Assembly (NCBI RefSeq): GCF_012273895.1
Contig: NC_052112.1
Span: 4,402,001-4,466,000, forward strand
DNA length: 64,000 nt
Source: Zerene cesonia
Taxonomy: Eukaryota > Arthropoda > Insecta > Lepidoptera > Pieridae
Reading direction: 5' to 3'
Shown: piece after piece, positions 12,971-25,200 of the stretch
How the letters are laid out: the number at the start of each line of letters is the position of its first letter
Numbering within the stretch: the stretch's first letter is position 1
Program-made: the position numbers and the translations under genes
Notes under the pieces: model-generated
Database searches by the model: none
Told to the model about the DNA's origin: nothing
What the model saw: only the letters and a program-made list of their open reading frames with translations

Positions 12971-14912
12971 TTAATTATGAATGTGTTAATCTTAAATTAC
13001 CCTGTTGAAATGTATTATGACCCTATCTGTCCTAGAACAATGTAGTGTATTTATATTGTTAAACAGTCAGATTCAATACAAATCGACGTCACGTTGACCG
13101 TTTTATTTTCATAAACTTGAACGGCAAAACGGATCGAGCGTGTGACCTAAAAATTGTTGTTGTTAAATACAAAATAGACCCTTAGCTGCGTACCTCGACA
13201 CACATGCACCGGTGCACCGTGACCTAAGCCTGAATAACGGGATGCACTTGACTTTTCGTGCGAATAATTTTTTTAATATATTCGTCGTACACTAGAACGC
13301 TCTACTTACGACAAGGTCTTCCAATCATGTAAGTGTTTAAAAAAATCAGTCGAATCGAGAATCTCCTTCCTTTTTGAGAACGTCGGTTCTCATGTCGGTC
13401 GTCGTCATGAAACGCATAGTCTTTGCGCATTTTACTAAGTATCAACAAACAGATGCATGTTTTTGTTGATATTTTCTTGTGATTATTATATGTATATAAG
13501 GTAACAAACATTACTTGTAAATGGACCGTAAATATAATTTTTAGTTGTTAGAAATTATCCTTGTTTATTGGAATTTCGTGACTTTGCTGTTTCCTTCATT
13601 GTAATAATTGTATGTTGTAAATAAATCAGTGACCTAACAATCTGAAAAGTGTTATATACCACAATCAGTAACGCTTATAAAAGTCATGTACGTATGTATG
13701 TATTTATAAAAGTTATAAGACACGTACACATTTTCTTAATAACTACATTAAGGCTCACAGCTCCTGATTTTCGAATCAACCATACGCGTGCTTGTTCCTC
13801 GATGCAGTGGATTTAAAAAATTTCTTCACATATTTACAACAATACGTCTTGATTGCCTCTTTTGTGGTAGCTTGTATAAATGTTACGGGTTGATACTGTT
13901 TATTACTCATTTAATACAGCTTCATACGGTTGAGTTTTTGTTTCATGTGGATTTTGAGTGTATTCAAATAGAAATAAATAAGTTAAATTATGTTTAGGAC
14001 GGTTGTCATGCTCCATTCTAATGTAATTATCTCTTTTGTAATCTTAATATTAGCACACACGTTTATAAAAATACCCAAAAGAAGGAAAATTAAAGTTTCA
14101 AACACGAAGTAATAATATTAATTAATTGTCGAGTGCCAAACGTAGTAACTGGTAATTGCGACAATGACATTGAAAAATCATAACAAATTAAGGAGTTGTG
14201 TGTCTGCAATTCATTTAATTGAAAGGAAGGCCGATAATGTCTATGTTATGTACAGGCCCGATTTTTTATATTTGTATTTACAGAACCGAATGCAGAAGTT
14301 AAAATTGTAATTTTCAATATTAATGACATTATTACACAATAACAGCTTCATTCGCCTGTGACACGCTGATAAAGTACTTTAAACATAATGTTTACGCAGT
14401 GACTGCATTTCTTGTAAATAAATGAAGTAGTCTTTCTATAATAATGTTAACCTCATTGAATTAAGACATTCGTGGAATTGCGGTTGCATTTAGTTTATTT
14501 ATTGCTTTACTACTTAAAAACGTTATTTATTTATTTATTTCTCTAACAGTTAATTACACCTACATTTTGATAAATCATTTTTAAAGAAGCTTTCATTAAA
14601 TAATGTTGATACACAAATTAAAAATACACGTATTGTTTGGTGTTGAATTATCAAAATGCATTGGTTCTTGCACCGATGACCTATGAGAAGTAGACAGGCC
14701 TTTTATGGGCCGACGCCAGCCCTTGCTGTTTCGTAAGATCAGTTCGATGCGTGCTGCGTGCAATTGTTATAATGTATCGCCTTCCAAATAAGCGTTATTA
14801 CCTGAAAGAATCGAATATACAATACTATCTGAACTATATTGCAAGAATAGTAAGGCTGTGAAAACACCCTTTGATAATAATATACATATTATGATATAAA
14901 TATTTAATTCCA

Positions 14913-15085
14913 TCCTACCTATATTACAAGCGCGAAATTTTGTTTCACGTAAAAACTGTTGAATGTATTGTAATGAAATTTTACAATTATATAGCTTATA
15001 CAGCAAAATAACACATGAGGTATAATAGAAATACTTGCTATTGCCCTTGGGTTTGTCCGCGGGTATAACCGCGTGGTGCAGCTAG
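14913..15085 (+). mobile_element. Diverged Helitron copy
   Basis: A more decayed member of the family: TCCTACCTATATTAC at the start, a GCGGGTATAACCGCG hairpin near the end and a terminal GTGCAGCTAG. It sits 19 bp before the next copy at 15105. Confidence 0.65.
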
Positions 15086-15104
15086 TTGCTACTGAATTCT
15101 ACTA

Positions 15105-15304
15105 TCCTACTAATATTATAAATGCGAAAGTTTGTGAGGATGTGTGTATGTTTGAGGCTCTTTCACGAAAATACTACTGAACCGATAGTAATGAAATTTG
15201 GTATGTAGACAGCTGGACAACTGGAATAACATGTAGGCAACTTTTTATCCCGATATTCTTACTGGATACGGACTTACGCAGGTGAAACCGCAGGGCGCAG
15301 CTAG
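15105..15304 (+). mobile_element. Non-autonomous Helitron, about 200 bp
   Basis: Canonical 5' TCCTACTAATATTATAAA after an A and 3' CAGCTAG before a T. It lies in tandem behind the older copy at 14913. Confidence 0.85.
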
Positions 15305-15976
15305 TTTATTATATATCTTTAGTGTTTTTACATAACTATATAGAGTTATCTTATTGGAGACCTTCCAACATGTGCTTTGTCAAAGAAAATAAATGAATTT
15401 CTGTTTTTATTACAGAAACTAACTGCGTAGGATTGAAACAACCTTACTATTTGAAAATAGAATTTACTATTATTTGAATCGATAAAATCCATACAGTGAT
15501 AATTAAAAACAATGTGATAAGCCCTGATTGTGAATGCAAGTCGTGCGCGGGCACATTATTAAGGCAAACGCACGTAAAATTTTGATCATATTCCTTACTC
15601 GTAATTCGCGATGCGTTGCCATGCTCTATACTTTTTTGGCACCGAATAACTTTCCATTTTAGTTCGATTCAATTTCAATTTGTTATTATTGTGTGTTATG
15701 TCAATGATTGATACGAACATGTATTTTAAGTATAGGTACGGTCGCCTCATTAAATTGAACTATTTTATTCAGTTCCTTATATAAAGAGAATTAAATTAGT
15801 TTTTTTCATATCTCAAACAGATGCATTATTTCTAATAGATACTAGACACCGTGTGTGTCTATAAACTATAGACGATAATGATAATTTGCTCACCAGCGTC
15901 TATTTTTAGTGAATATTATTTTTCCGTTTCCTGTATCAATATGATGTCAAAACAATTCATTATTTTTTCTTTACAG

Positions 15977-16290
15977 TTGGAGAACGTGCAGTGCTGTTTA
16001 GATTTCCTTCATGCACAAAAAGTTCAGGGGTTGGAACAAGTTACGGCTGTTGATATCCGTGATGCCAAGCTAAAAGCAGTTCTTGCGTTATTTTTTGCAT
16101 TGAGTAGACATAAACAAGCGTCCAAACAAAGAATAACGCCACCTACCGGCTACGCTGGAAATGCCGCTAAGGGCTCAAATGAAGATGTTGCGTTAAATTC
16201 CGTCCAACGAATCACAGGTGGCAGCAGTGGAGATGATATTTTAACAACTTGCGGCAATAACATCGATATGACTACTTTAACCGCTAACAG
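15977..16290 (+). CDS. sick: sickie exon: C-terminal half of CH domain
   Basis: The acceptor TTTCTTTACAG precedes it and the donor GTAAGTAC follows. The exon starts in phase 0 and ends two bases into a codon (AG|). It encodes LENVQCCLDFLHAQKVQGLE followed by DIRDAKLKAVLALFFALSRHKQ, the last helices of a CH domain as found at the N-terminus of NAV2 and sickie. A linker then leads into disordered sequence ending LTANR. The first CH helices must lie on an exon upstream of the window or on one I could not recognise. An ATG at 15878 lies in the same open frame, but the strong acceptor argues that this is an internal exon. It is the only CH-coding exon found, so isoforms starting at 28270 would lack the domain. 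Confidence 0.9.
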
Positions 16291-19200
16291 GTAAGTACAT
16301 TATAAACAAAACATTTATATTTCTATTAAAATTTAATTTCTTAAAAAGAAAAACTCAGAATTATGACGATTAGCACTGCCATCTATTGGACAAGTCAAGT
16401 ACTAATACGTAATTTTTTCTATTATCCAATAGATGTCGCTGCATTAGTATTACTTTCCTCCAAAAGATGTCGCATTTATCAATCAAGCGCTACATTAGAA
16501 TTGATTAAGATATTTAAGTGTAATAATTTTCAACAATATTGAATTTATAGCATAATAATAAAAATAAAATAATAAATAATATATAATATATATAATAAAA
16601 AAATAATAAAAATCCTTAGTTATGTCACTATTTTAGGTACATTATGTTGGTCAATTTATTAAACACTATTAATAAAATTTGAATTTTGAATCCTGAAATA
16701 TATTATATACAATAATGTTATGAAAAGATAATTTTTATATTTGTTTGCATTAGACTTTGAAAGTTGCTACTTCACTGAGTGACATAGGTTATATATTTAC
16801 CACGAGCGATGCCGGGGCGAACAGCTAGTTGTATATTAAAACATGTATGACTCTACTTCTTATATTTTAATTTGATCGTAATATAGAATATAGATTATAG
16901 TATAGAACGACATTCTATTATTAGCTTTAGCGCCCTCTGTTGGCCAGGTGCCAAGATAAAATTATACAAGTTTTGCCGAAGTTTACTCACCAGCTACCTC
17001 GAATCGCTTCACTATATTGCTTTTTTTGTGCTTGTATTTTTAACAATAAGTGAGAAACAATTATTTGAAATACTGATTTAGATTAATTGTTTTGATTCTC
17101 GTAGATTACAATATATTAGGTACATAAGTAGAAATATCATGTAAAATGGGCTTCAACTTATGAGCAGACTAAGGTTTCAAACCTTTATTTTTAGTTACAT
17201 ATGTCAGATTTATCCTTGGACTTTGTAAGATACTAAGCGATGAAACTTAAAAAATCAGCTCGGAGCTAAAGCACAGAATAAAAATAGGCTAAAGTGCGTA
17301 TCTACTTCAGTAGTGGAGTGGTTCGCGGTGCCCCAGCTATCTCTCGTGACACCCTTCTTGACTCCGGTCAACGCTTCTCTGATTAGACAGACAATACAAG
17401 GATGTCACGTGACGTCGTGACAGTAGTCTCCGAGCACGACAAAAGACTAAACAAGCTATTGTTTATCGCGCTCCGCTTGAATGAATAGTAAACCTTATGT
17501 CGTTTCAATATTTTAACTGTCTGTAGTGATTGTTTACCTACCCATTACTCATATCCCAAACGAGTGTTATCAACCGACTTCGACTGTGTTTCTTTTGACT
17601 TTGATACCTTAGAAATGTTGATTATTTGAACTGATTTTGATAATTCCTATTTTTTTAAGAGCCAGCTCTTTCCATTTCAATTCTTCAATATAATTTCAAT
17701 TAAAATTGGTCTAGCTTTGACAATTTGATGGTGGTTTAGTTTTTTGATAAAAAATATTTTTTGTTATGCCTATTTACATTTTTCTATAAACATAGTCTCT
17801 TAGCTTTAAGAATAGCTAATATTTGCTACAATAGGGATTTATTTAATACATCATAACTACAACTAATTATACAAGTACCTATAGTCGCACACGTGCACAT
17901 GAATTGTTAAATAATAAGAGAATGCTGACGTTAAACACTAATTTTAAGACGTTTTAATATCACGAACATATTGCCGAAGTATGCATTATAATAGCACTGA
18001 ATAGGAACTTTCTATACGAAAAGTGAGAGGGGTTTGCATTATTAATCAGATCCTGTTTTGCTTTGAACAGTACCGGCTCTGGGGTAGAGGGGGAGCAGCA
18101 GTAGCTCTGGGCGCCATATCGTCAGGGGCGCTAAAATGTATAAAGCACAAGATAGCACCTAGTCATTTGATTTAACAAGACGAATTTTTGCAGACGATAT
18201 CTTCATGGTAAATAACAAAAGGGTCTTGATTTGAAATCGCTAACTACTAAATGTTAATGAATATTGTTAATATAATCTGTGAAACAAAAATGATGTTAAT
18301 GCCTCGAACAAAGGGCGTCATTAGACCTTTCGTACCCTCAATGAGAGCTGCTGCCGGCGCTGGCTTAGAATACCTTAAGGTTTGCTTTTGGGTGAACAAC
18401 CGGTGAGCTTCTATACAATGGGACGACTTTCCATAAAGGGCCAAACAGCGCGAAACGTCGACCGAGACTTGATCTTGATCGCTGTACATGCGGACTTGAT
18501 ACATGCCGCCGTATTTTAATTAAATGTAATAGGTTTGTGGCATTTAAATTGTAAGTGCGAGACATTGACGGGAGCGAAAAAATACTTCGTGGGAAATAGT
18601 ATGTTTTTCGAAGGTATCCTTTTAATACTTTCATAAATACGTATAAATCCAATATTTTAAGATACTTAAATGAAAACTGTATTCTATTTCAAATATTTTT
18701 TATATAAACACAACGTGTAATACTTTGGGGTAAATCCTGTAAATAAAAAAAAAAAATAACTCTTCAAGTGATATGACTACGATAGTTATACCAAAATATA
18801 TGGATGACTTTTCACTGACATTTTATCTTAATTTACCCTATTTGAGCATACATGTTGTTGCAATACTGTTAACTCTCAACCACGCACACATACACATTAT
18901 TTTACTTCTAGCTACATATTTTCTCTATGTAGTTAGAAGTAAAATAATACATCAGTAAAAAGCTCCGAATAAAATGTTCATATCCAACACCAAGTGTATA
19001 TATTATATGAACTTCCTGTTTCAATGTGATTTAAAACTCGAGTATCGTAAGTAATTATATATTATTTTGTAATAAATTCAATACAAGTGTTACAACTTTC
19101 AAGGATTCAAAAAGGGCATTGCCTGCAGATTTTTAAAATTAAATGTTCGTTATCGCATATTTATTGACGCATTTTATATCCGGCGAAAACATAAAAAACC

Positions 19201-22200
19201 AAAGGCCAAAACGCTAACGGTAAAATTGCCAGTGGGTCGAGTGGATCCTCCCTCACAATTTATAACGTGTTTCCTTTCCGAATGGTGATAAGCCGAGATA
19301 AGTTTCATATTACTTGGGGCGATGTTTCTCATTTAACCAATTATTGTAACAGGCTCGTAACACACTGCGTGTTAATTTTTGTGTTCTGGTGTTTTTTTGC
19401 CTCCTGTTTGAGGAACACATACAATCAACTTTTATAAATGCGTATAAAATAACTGTAAACATATGTTTTCAAGAAGAAAAGCTTGCAAATGTATCTTGTT
19501 TATTAGTAGGTATAGTATAAATTTTCGCTTCTAATCATAAAGTTATAAAATTAGATTTGTATTTATTTATTTAAAGGTACCTTACAACTAAATATATAGT
19601 AAATAGTTCCGTTCACAATTATGTACGCTAATTACAAGGTACGTCATTAACTATTCGAAACAGCGTGTAAGCAAAACTAAAAATAATATTATCTATAACT
19701 AGCTGTGCCCCGCGGTTTCACCCGCCTAAGTCCGTATCCCGTAGGAATAACTGGATAAAAAGTTCCCTGTATGTTATTCCAGTTGTCCAGCTACCTACGT
19801 CCCAAATTTCATTGCAACCGGTTCATTAGTTTTTGCGTGAAAGAGCAACAAACACACACACATCCTTACGGACTTTTGCATTTATAATATTAGTAGGATA
19901 GGAATTAGGATAATATTGCCATAAATATATTTATAAATCGAAATATTCAAACAGTTTGAAAACACGAATTCAATTGCCTTTTACTTTAGTGGCGGGCGTG
20001 TGATTTGGCGATAGCTTTTGTTTGAACACGGTCAACAGACGGCTCTTGTCACGATCGTTGTTTACGTTTCAACCACACTCCGTCAACGATCGCCTATTCA
20101 TTTCGTCAACAAACACTGACAATTCGCTTTAACGAACTAAAACTGTTTGGTTTAAGATATTGACTAAATATTTTGAATAATATAATATCTTAAATATAAT
20201 TACTTGGCCGTCGATAAAAGCTTCTTCGAATTTCTTGTTTTTTGAGCACACATTTTTAAATTTATATATGTATGGTTTCGGTATTTAATGCAATATAACT
20301 GTTAAAATAAATATTCTACTTAAACAAGTGCTCTCCTTATTCATAATTATGAAAAGTTAATCCACGTACAAAATCCTAAAAAGGCTTTCATTTTAAAGGG
20401 AGCATTTGTATGTCATTATCAAATGAAGAAGTCATTTCCATTAGGCTGTAGGTATTAGGAGTATTTAATTCTCCAAAGCCGCAAAGCCTTTGTACTCATT
20501 AAAAACAGATTAAATTATAGCAGCTCTTAAACAGATACAGTACACCACTGTCAGTATGAAAGTATAATATGGAAGGTTGTAAAGACTTATATAGGTAACA
20601 TGATTACGGCGAAATATTCAAATTTAGAAGTGTTCATTACCTAAAAACTATAGCTTTACCTAAGACTACGTATAGATAAATTTCTTTTACTCGTCAAATA
20701 AGTAAAATTCCAAATAACCAGAAACTTGAAAAACAAGAGCAATATACATTCCGGGTGAAATACCGACGAAAATTTATTAATTTCGCCGGAGAAAATCTGT
20801 ACCCCAAGATCGTACCAGAACCTTAACTTTATATTTCTATAGTCGTACTTTACGATAAGAATCAGCATGAAATAATTAAATGTGACTGTTTTGGATTACA
20901 AAGCAATAATAACCAGATGGTCGTTTCGTAATAGCTAGTGACTTGTGACAAATAATTTGTACGTGAAGTATTTTTCTATTACAAGTCCCAGTATGGGAAG
21001 GTCGAGTTTAACGATCGTCTGGGCAGGAGTTTGCCGGGCCCTTGTTGAAAATTTCTCTTATTAAACTGCACTCTTTATGTCCTCGTAAATTACGCGTTAT
21101 GGGTTCAATGCTTCATTTAACCCCCACCCTTGTTTGACGTTTAATCGATGAGGATTAAGGATTTGGGACGCAAAACTTTAAGTCCGTCAATAAACAGATC
21201 ATTTATTAGTTAATATTACTATTTGTTATATTAAATTGATATTGTTTAATTTGCTCATTAGTTCGACACATTTTATATTAATTTTATAGTCTATTTTAAA
21301 TACTTAGAATAGAATTGATCAATTTTGCCAATAGGTATAATTCGATTCACATATTTCATTGGATATAGGTAAATCATATGCCGTACTTACGTTTTGATAT
21401 ATTTTTTTTGTATAATGTGTATTTACCCTGAAAGCGTTAGTACTTATAATCAATCATTCCATATTTATTCTGAGTACACGATGAGCTTTTACATTTGTCA
21501 CATTCTAAGTACACACGCTCTATAAGGCCGCGTCTACAACACATATCGTTTTTAAAAGCGCGTCATTTACGAACGTATTCGTAATAAATCACGTTTTACT
21601 TTTAGATGTTCCACGAATAGTATAATCTTGTTTAACAAGCGAACGGGGAATTGGTCGATCCTAAACCGCATTCAGTATTTCCGCATTGTTATACAACCGT
21701 GAAAGATTTTAAAATTTCATCGAGCTTGAACTTTACAGTCAATTAAATTGAACGTAAACATGCGATTAAATTATGTACCCAAACTTTATTACGTGACCTA
21801 TATTAGTCATCGATATGGGTCTCCTGTCTGGATTAATTTACATGTCGATAAATATTTAATTCGTCGTAACGTTTAATTATAATACATTTTTTAGGCGAAA
21901 GTTCAAAGCTTTCAGCGCCTATTCATTATTGCCAACCAACATTAAAAAGGCGTCTCAATTCTCATTATTCATTTCAGTTGGAAAGAGTGTTCCGAGTCGT
22001 TTGTAGAACTATCGCGGTTTTTCATTAGGGTACATCTGCAAGCATTATCTGCAGTGCAGCTACTTGAAATTACATTTTCTTAGCGCGACTGCTCCCATTT
22101 GTTTACTATCACGCGGCCACGCTTTTATCATTGTCTTGCAATTCATTGCATTCTTGTTTAAATTGTGGAAATTATTGTTCTTATGTTTTCATTAGAAAAC

Positions 22201-25200
22201 CATGAAATCTTATATGCGTCTTTATCTTATATAGAAAAATAATAAAACTTCAAGATATCTGTAGAAGTTTTTTAGTAAAAATAAGTCAATACAAATGATG
22301 ACTATTAACATTAAAATATGAATATAAGTTACGCAAGGAGAGGGCGCATAAAGCACGCGCACCCCTTACAATTTATTGTTATGCGAGACGTATCCATTCA
22401 TATTAATAAACTGTACTGCGTCGTTTTATTTATTGTCACATATTATTTATTAATTAAAATCCGTCACGACTTTCAATTTCAGACTACACGTACGTGAAAG
22501 AAATATAAAAATAAATTATATACGTATTGCTTTTTTCTTCGAAGTACGTATCCTAGGTAAGCACATGTGAGTAAGGGCTTTTTATCAACGGAAGGTTCTT
22601 TACCTAGTCCTTTCCTGTAAATGATTTCACGGAGGATGTAGGGAGGAGTGATTTAACGAGATAAGCGGCGAACCCTTCCAGAGGTAGTGCATAATGTCAT
22701 CCCGCTAATGCAAGGGCTCTTCGACACAGATGGCACCCGCGTTTTTCTACAGGGTGTGAATAACAAATATCGGTAACTGAGGATACCATTTCACAAATAA
22801 ATGTTTATCATATTATGATAAAAAGCTGATATATGTAAAACGTATACGATATTCATTTTACTATAAAAATAAAATTTAACAAGAAATTAAAACCTTAGTA
22901 AATTTTATAGGTAATTTGTTTATTTATACCAATTTGTAATTCCTTTCTCTTATTTTTAGGAATCGCACAATCAATAATTATTAAAAAGTTTAAACATTAT
23001 ATAAGCGTCATTTGAACATGGCAGTACAACAAAATCAACACGTAAGAATCTTACAACTGAAAGAAACGATCGCTATACATAGTCATTAAGCCCAACATGT
23101 TAACTAACGCTTCAGTTTCTAATTCGAGCGGATTTTGTTTTTTGTTTTCACACCCTGTACCCGCTAGTCGCTAGCTATAGCATCAACATGCATTGCATCC
23201 CGCGCGATCACGGTTTCGTTTGGGGGCGAAGGCCCCTTTCGCCGATGATCCCGGCTATAGTACAGACGCAATGGTCGCGCGCGCACGCGACCGGCGCTCG
23301 AGGCGCGCTCTCATCACGCGAGCTAAAGTTTCACCGTGACATTTCGAACTAAGGATTTATACAAATTGTTCAAAGCTATATTTGTGGATGTGAAACAGTG
23401 TACATCAGCCTCATTTGGACGGTTTGACGGCTATTTTGATGCAGTTTGAATTAATTCTGGAATATTATTCGTTTTGTTTACGTTAAAGTGTGATTCACGT
23501 CAATATTACTCGTACACTTGACTGAGCGAAACAGATAAAATTAAGCTTGCTTTATTAGTGTGTTATTGTTCTCTAATTTCTTGCAGTTGCGCGAGTATAT
23601 CGGATACTCATGTTTTAATTCAGTTCATTTTTATTAGAAAAATGTAGTTTTAAATTTAAGTGTGCCTATGTTTACACTTACAAAGGGTTTGTGTTTCAAC
23701 ATTCTATATGAGGTAGTGAAATACATACCTACCCTCTTATTTATAACAAGTTCATAATCCGATGGTAAAACGAAATAATAAATGTTTAATGCAGTGATCA
23801 TAAAATAAAGCTAACGTGAAATAGGAATCTTTTACTTAGCTACAATGTTTAAAGCGTTGAGATGAAAGATAGTGCTTAACTGAATAACGAATCTGCACGA
23901 ATCTTAAACGTGCATTCTATCTATACTAGCATTAAGGTTCTTAAAGGCTAAAGGTAACAGAAATAACTAGCTATCGTGCATAGAAAAACTGCTTGTTTTA
24001 GTTTGTTGTTAGAGGTCAAAATAGACCTGCACTAACTTAGAATTTAACAGCGTGTCGATCGTAGGTGTATACCCTATTGCCTAGGTATAAAATCGTAGTG
24101 GCTTACACAAGTTTCATTTTACTTATTGGTTTGCGAAGGCTGGAGAATGGACCCGGTTATCTTACCCCGTCTTACGCCTACGTAAATTGTCTAGTCGATG
24201 AAGGTATTGTTCAATAAAAGCATTATTTATTCTTTACAAGCTTGCTACATATTTCGTTGTTGATACATTGTTAAATGATTTCCTTGAAAGTGCCTCTAAT
24301 TTACATAATATCTATAATATAGGTACATGTATCGTGAAATAAAGATTCATACATAGGTATTTCGTATACTCATAATAGATGAACATAGTCATTTGTCATA
24401 TTGTTTATAATATTATAAATTAATAACTAACGGAGTTTTGACGAACAGAGTTAATAATATATTATGAAATAAATATAGACTTAGTCAATAAATAAATATA
24501 ATTTACGATACACTCAAGTACTACGGCGGCAAACAATGTGCCCCGCTATCAACGCTTTGTTATCACTTGACAGTAACTGCTAATTAAATTTCCTTTTGAA
24601 ATTATGATCCATTATGAGATTTTTTATGTTAATAATAGGTTCTAAGCTTTAATTACGCTAATATTATCAAACGTCCATACTGCTTTTGTGTAAAATAAAA
24701 TCATTTTTCATTTATAGAAATTCCAATACGTCATATTATAAGTTGTATGTGTAGGTTAATGAATTCAGTGAACCTAAATTTTCACCTGACATTGTTACAA
24801 AAGACTTTACTAATATGGGAATTATTTAATGGTGAATATCATCTATATTTCATTATGAAACATCCTGTCTCGTTTCTTCGGAGTATTATCTTAGTACTTA
24901 ATTGAATGAGAGCATTCGTTCTTTTATTGGAACAGTATTAAAAACAATATTAAAGGCTGAATGCTGATTGGAATTTGAATTTCAAGAAATCGTTAATATG
25001 TTAAGCAGTTCATATACGATTGTGGCAAAACCAGTTTCATGGGTAATGTACGTGGGTGCATTGCAGTTCTGCAAATCTCGGGGATAAAATTTTAATGGCG
25101 TTCTCGGTTAGTTTTGTTTTGTACGTAAACGTTATATTATCTCAGCTGTTTGTTGTTGCCATCATAAGAAACTATACATAAAATATTAAAAATTTTTAAG

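Larger units (their letters stand above)
9942..15976. other. Intron or flank rich in transposon remnants
   Basis: No exon recognised. At least four Helitron-family copies, a pair of inverted elements (10344-10825) and a degenerate SINE fragment (11372) occupy much of it. The short open frames at 11245 and 12665 overlap these repeats and are not genes. A (TTTA)n run lies near 14520. Confidence 0.6.
16291..22990. other. sick: Long intron, first part
   Basis: Intronic DNA between the CH exon and the alternative start exon. It includes an AT microsatellite (16545-16620), Helitron-family copies at 16740 and 19699, and an E-box palindrome at 17404. A long hairpin lies at 18897. GC-richer patches occur at 18300-18520 and 22640-22770. 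The two overlapping minus-strand open frames at 18247-18652 show no recognisable domain and no splice support, so I do not call them genes. Confidence 0.6.

Noticed and set aside
16385..16450. Imperfect inverted repeat around CCATCTATTGGA / TCCAATAGATG
   Set aside because: Only about 11 bp pair well and the rest is diverged; probably an old transposon end, not delimitable.
18247..18652. Two overlapping minus-strand open frames of 85 and 95 codons
   Set aside because: They overlap in different frames, have no splice support or domain, and lie in an intron. The GC-richer patch that keeps them open may be regulatory.
22654..22776. GC-richer stretch open for about 40 codons (RDKRRTLPEVVHNVIPLMQG...)
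   Set aside because: It has no start codon at its beginning, no fitting splice sites in the needed phase and no recognised domain. It could be conserved non-coding DNA but cannot be supported as a gene.
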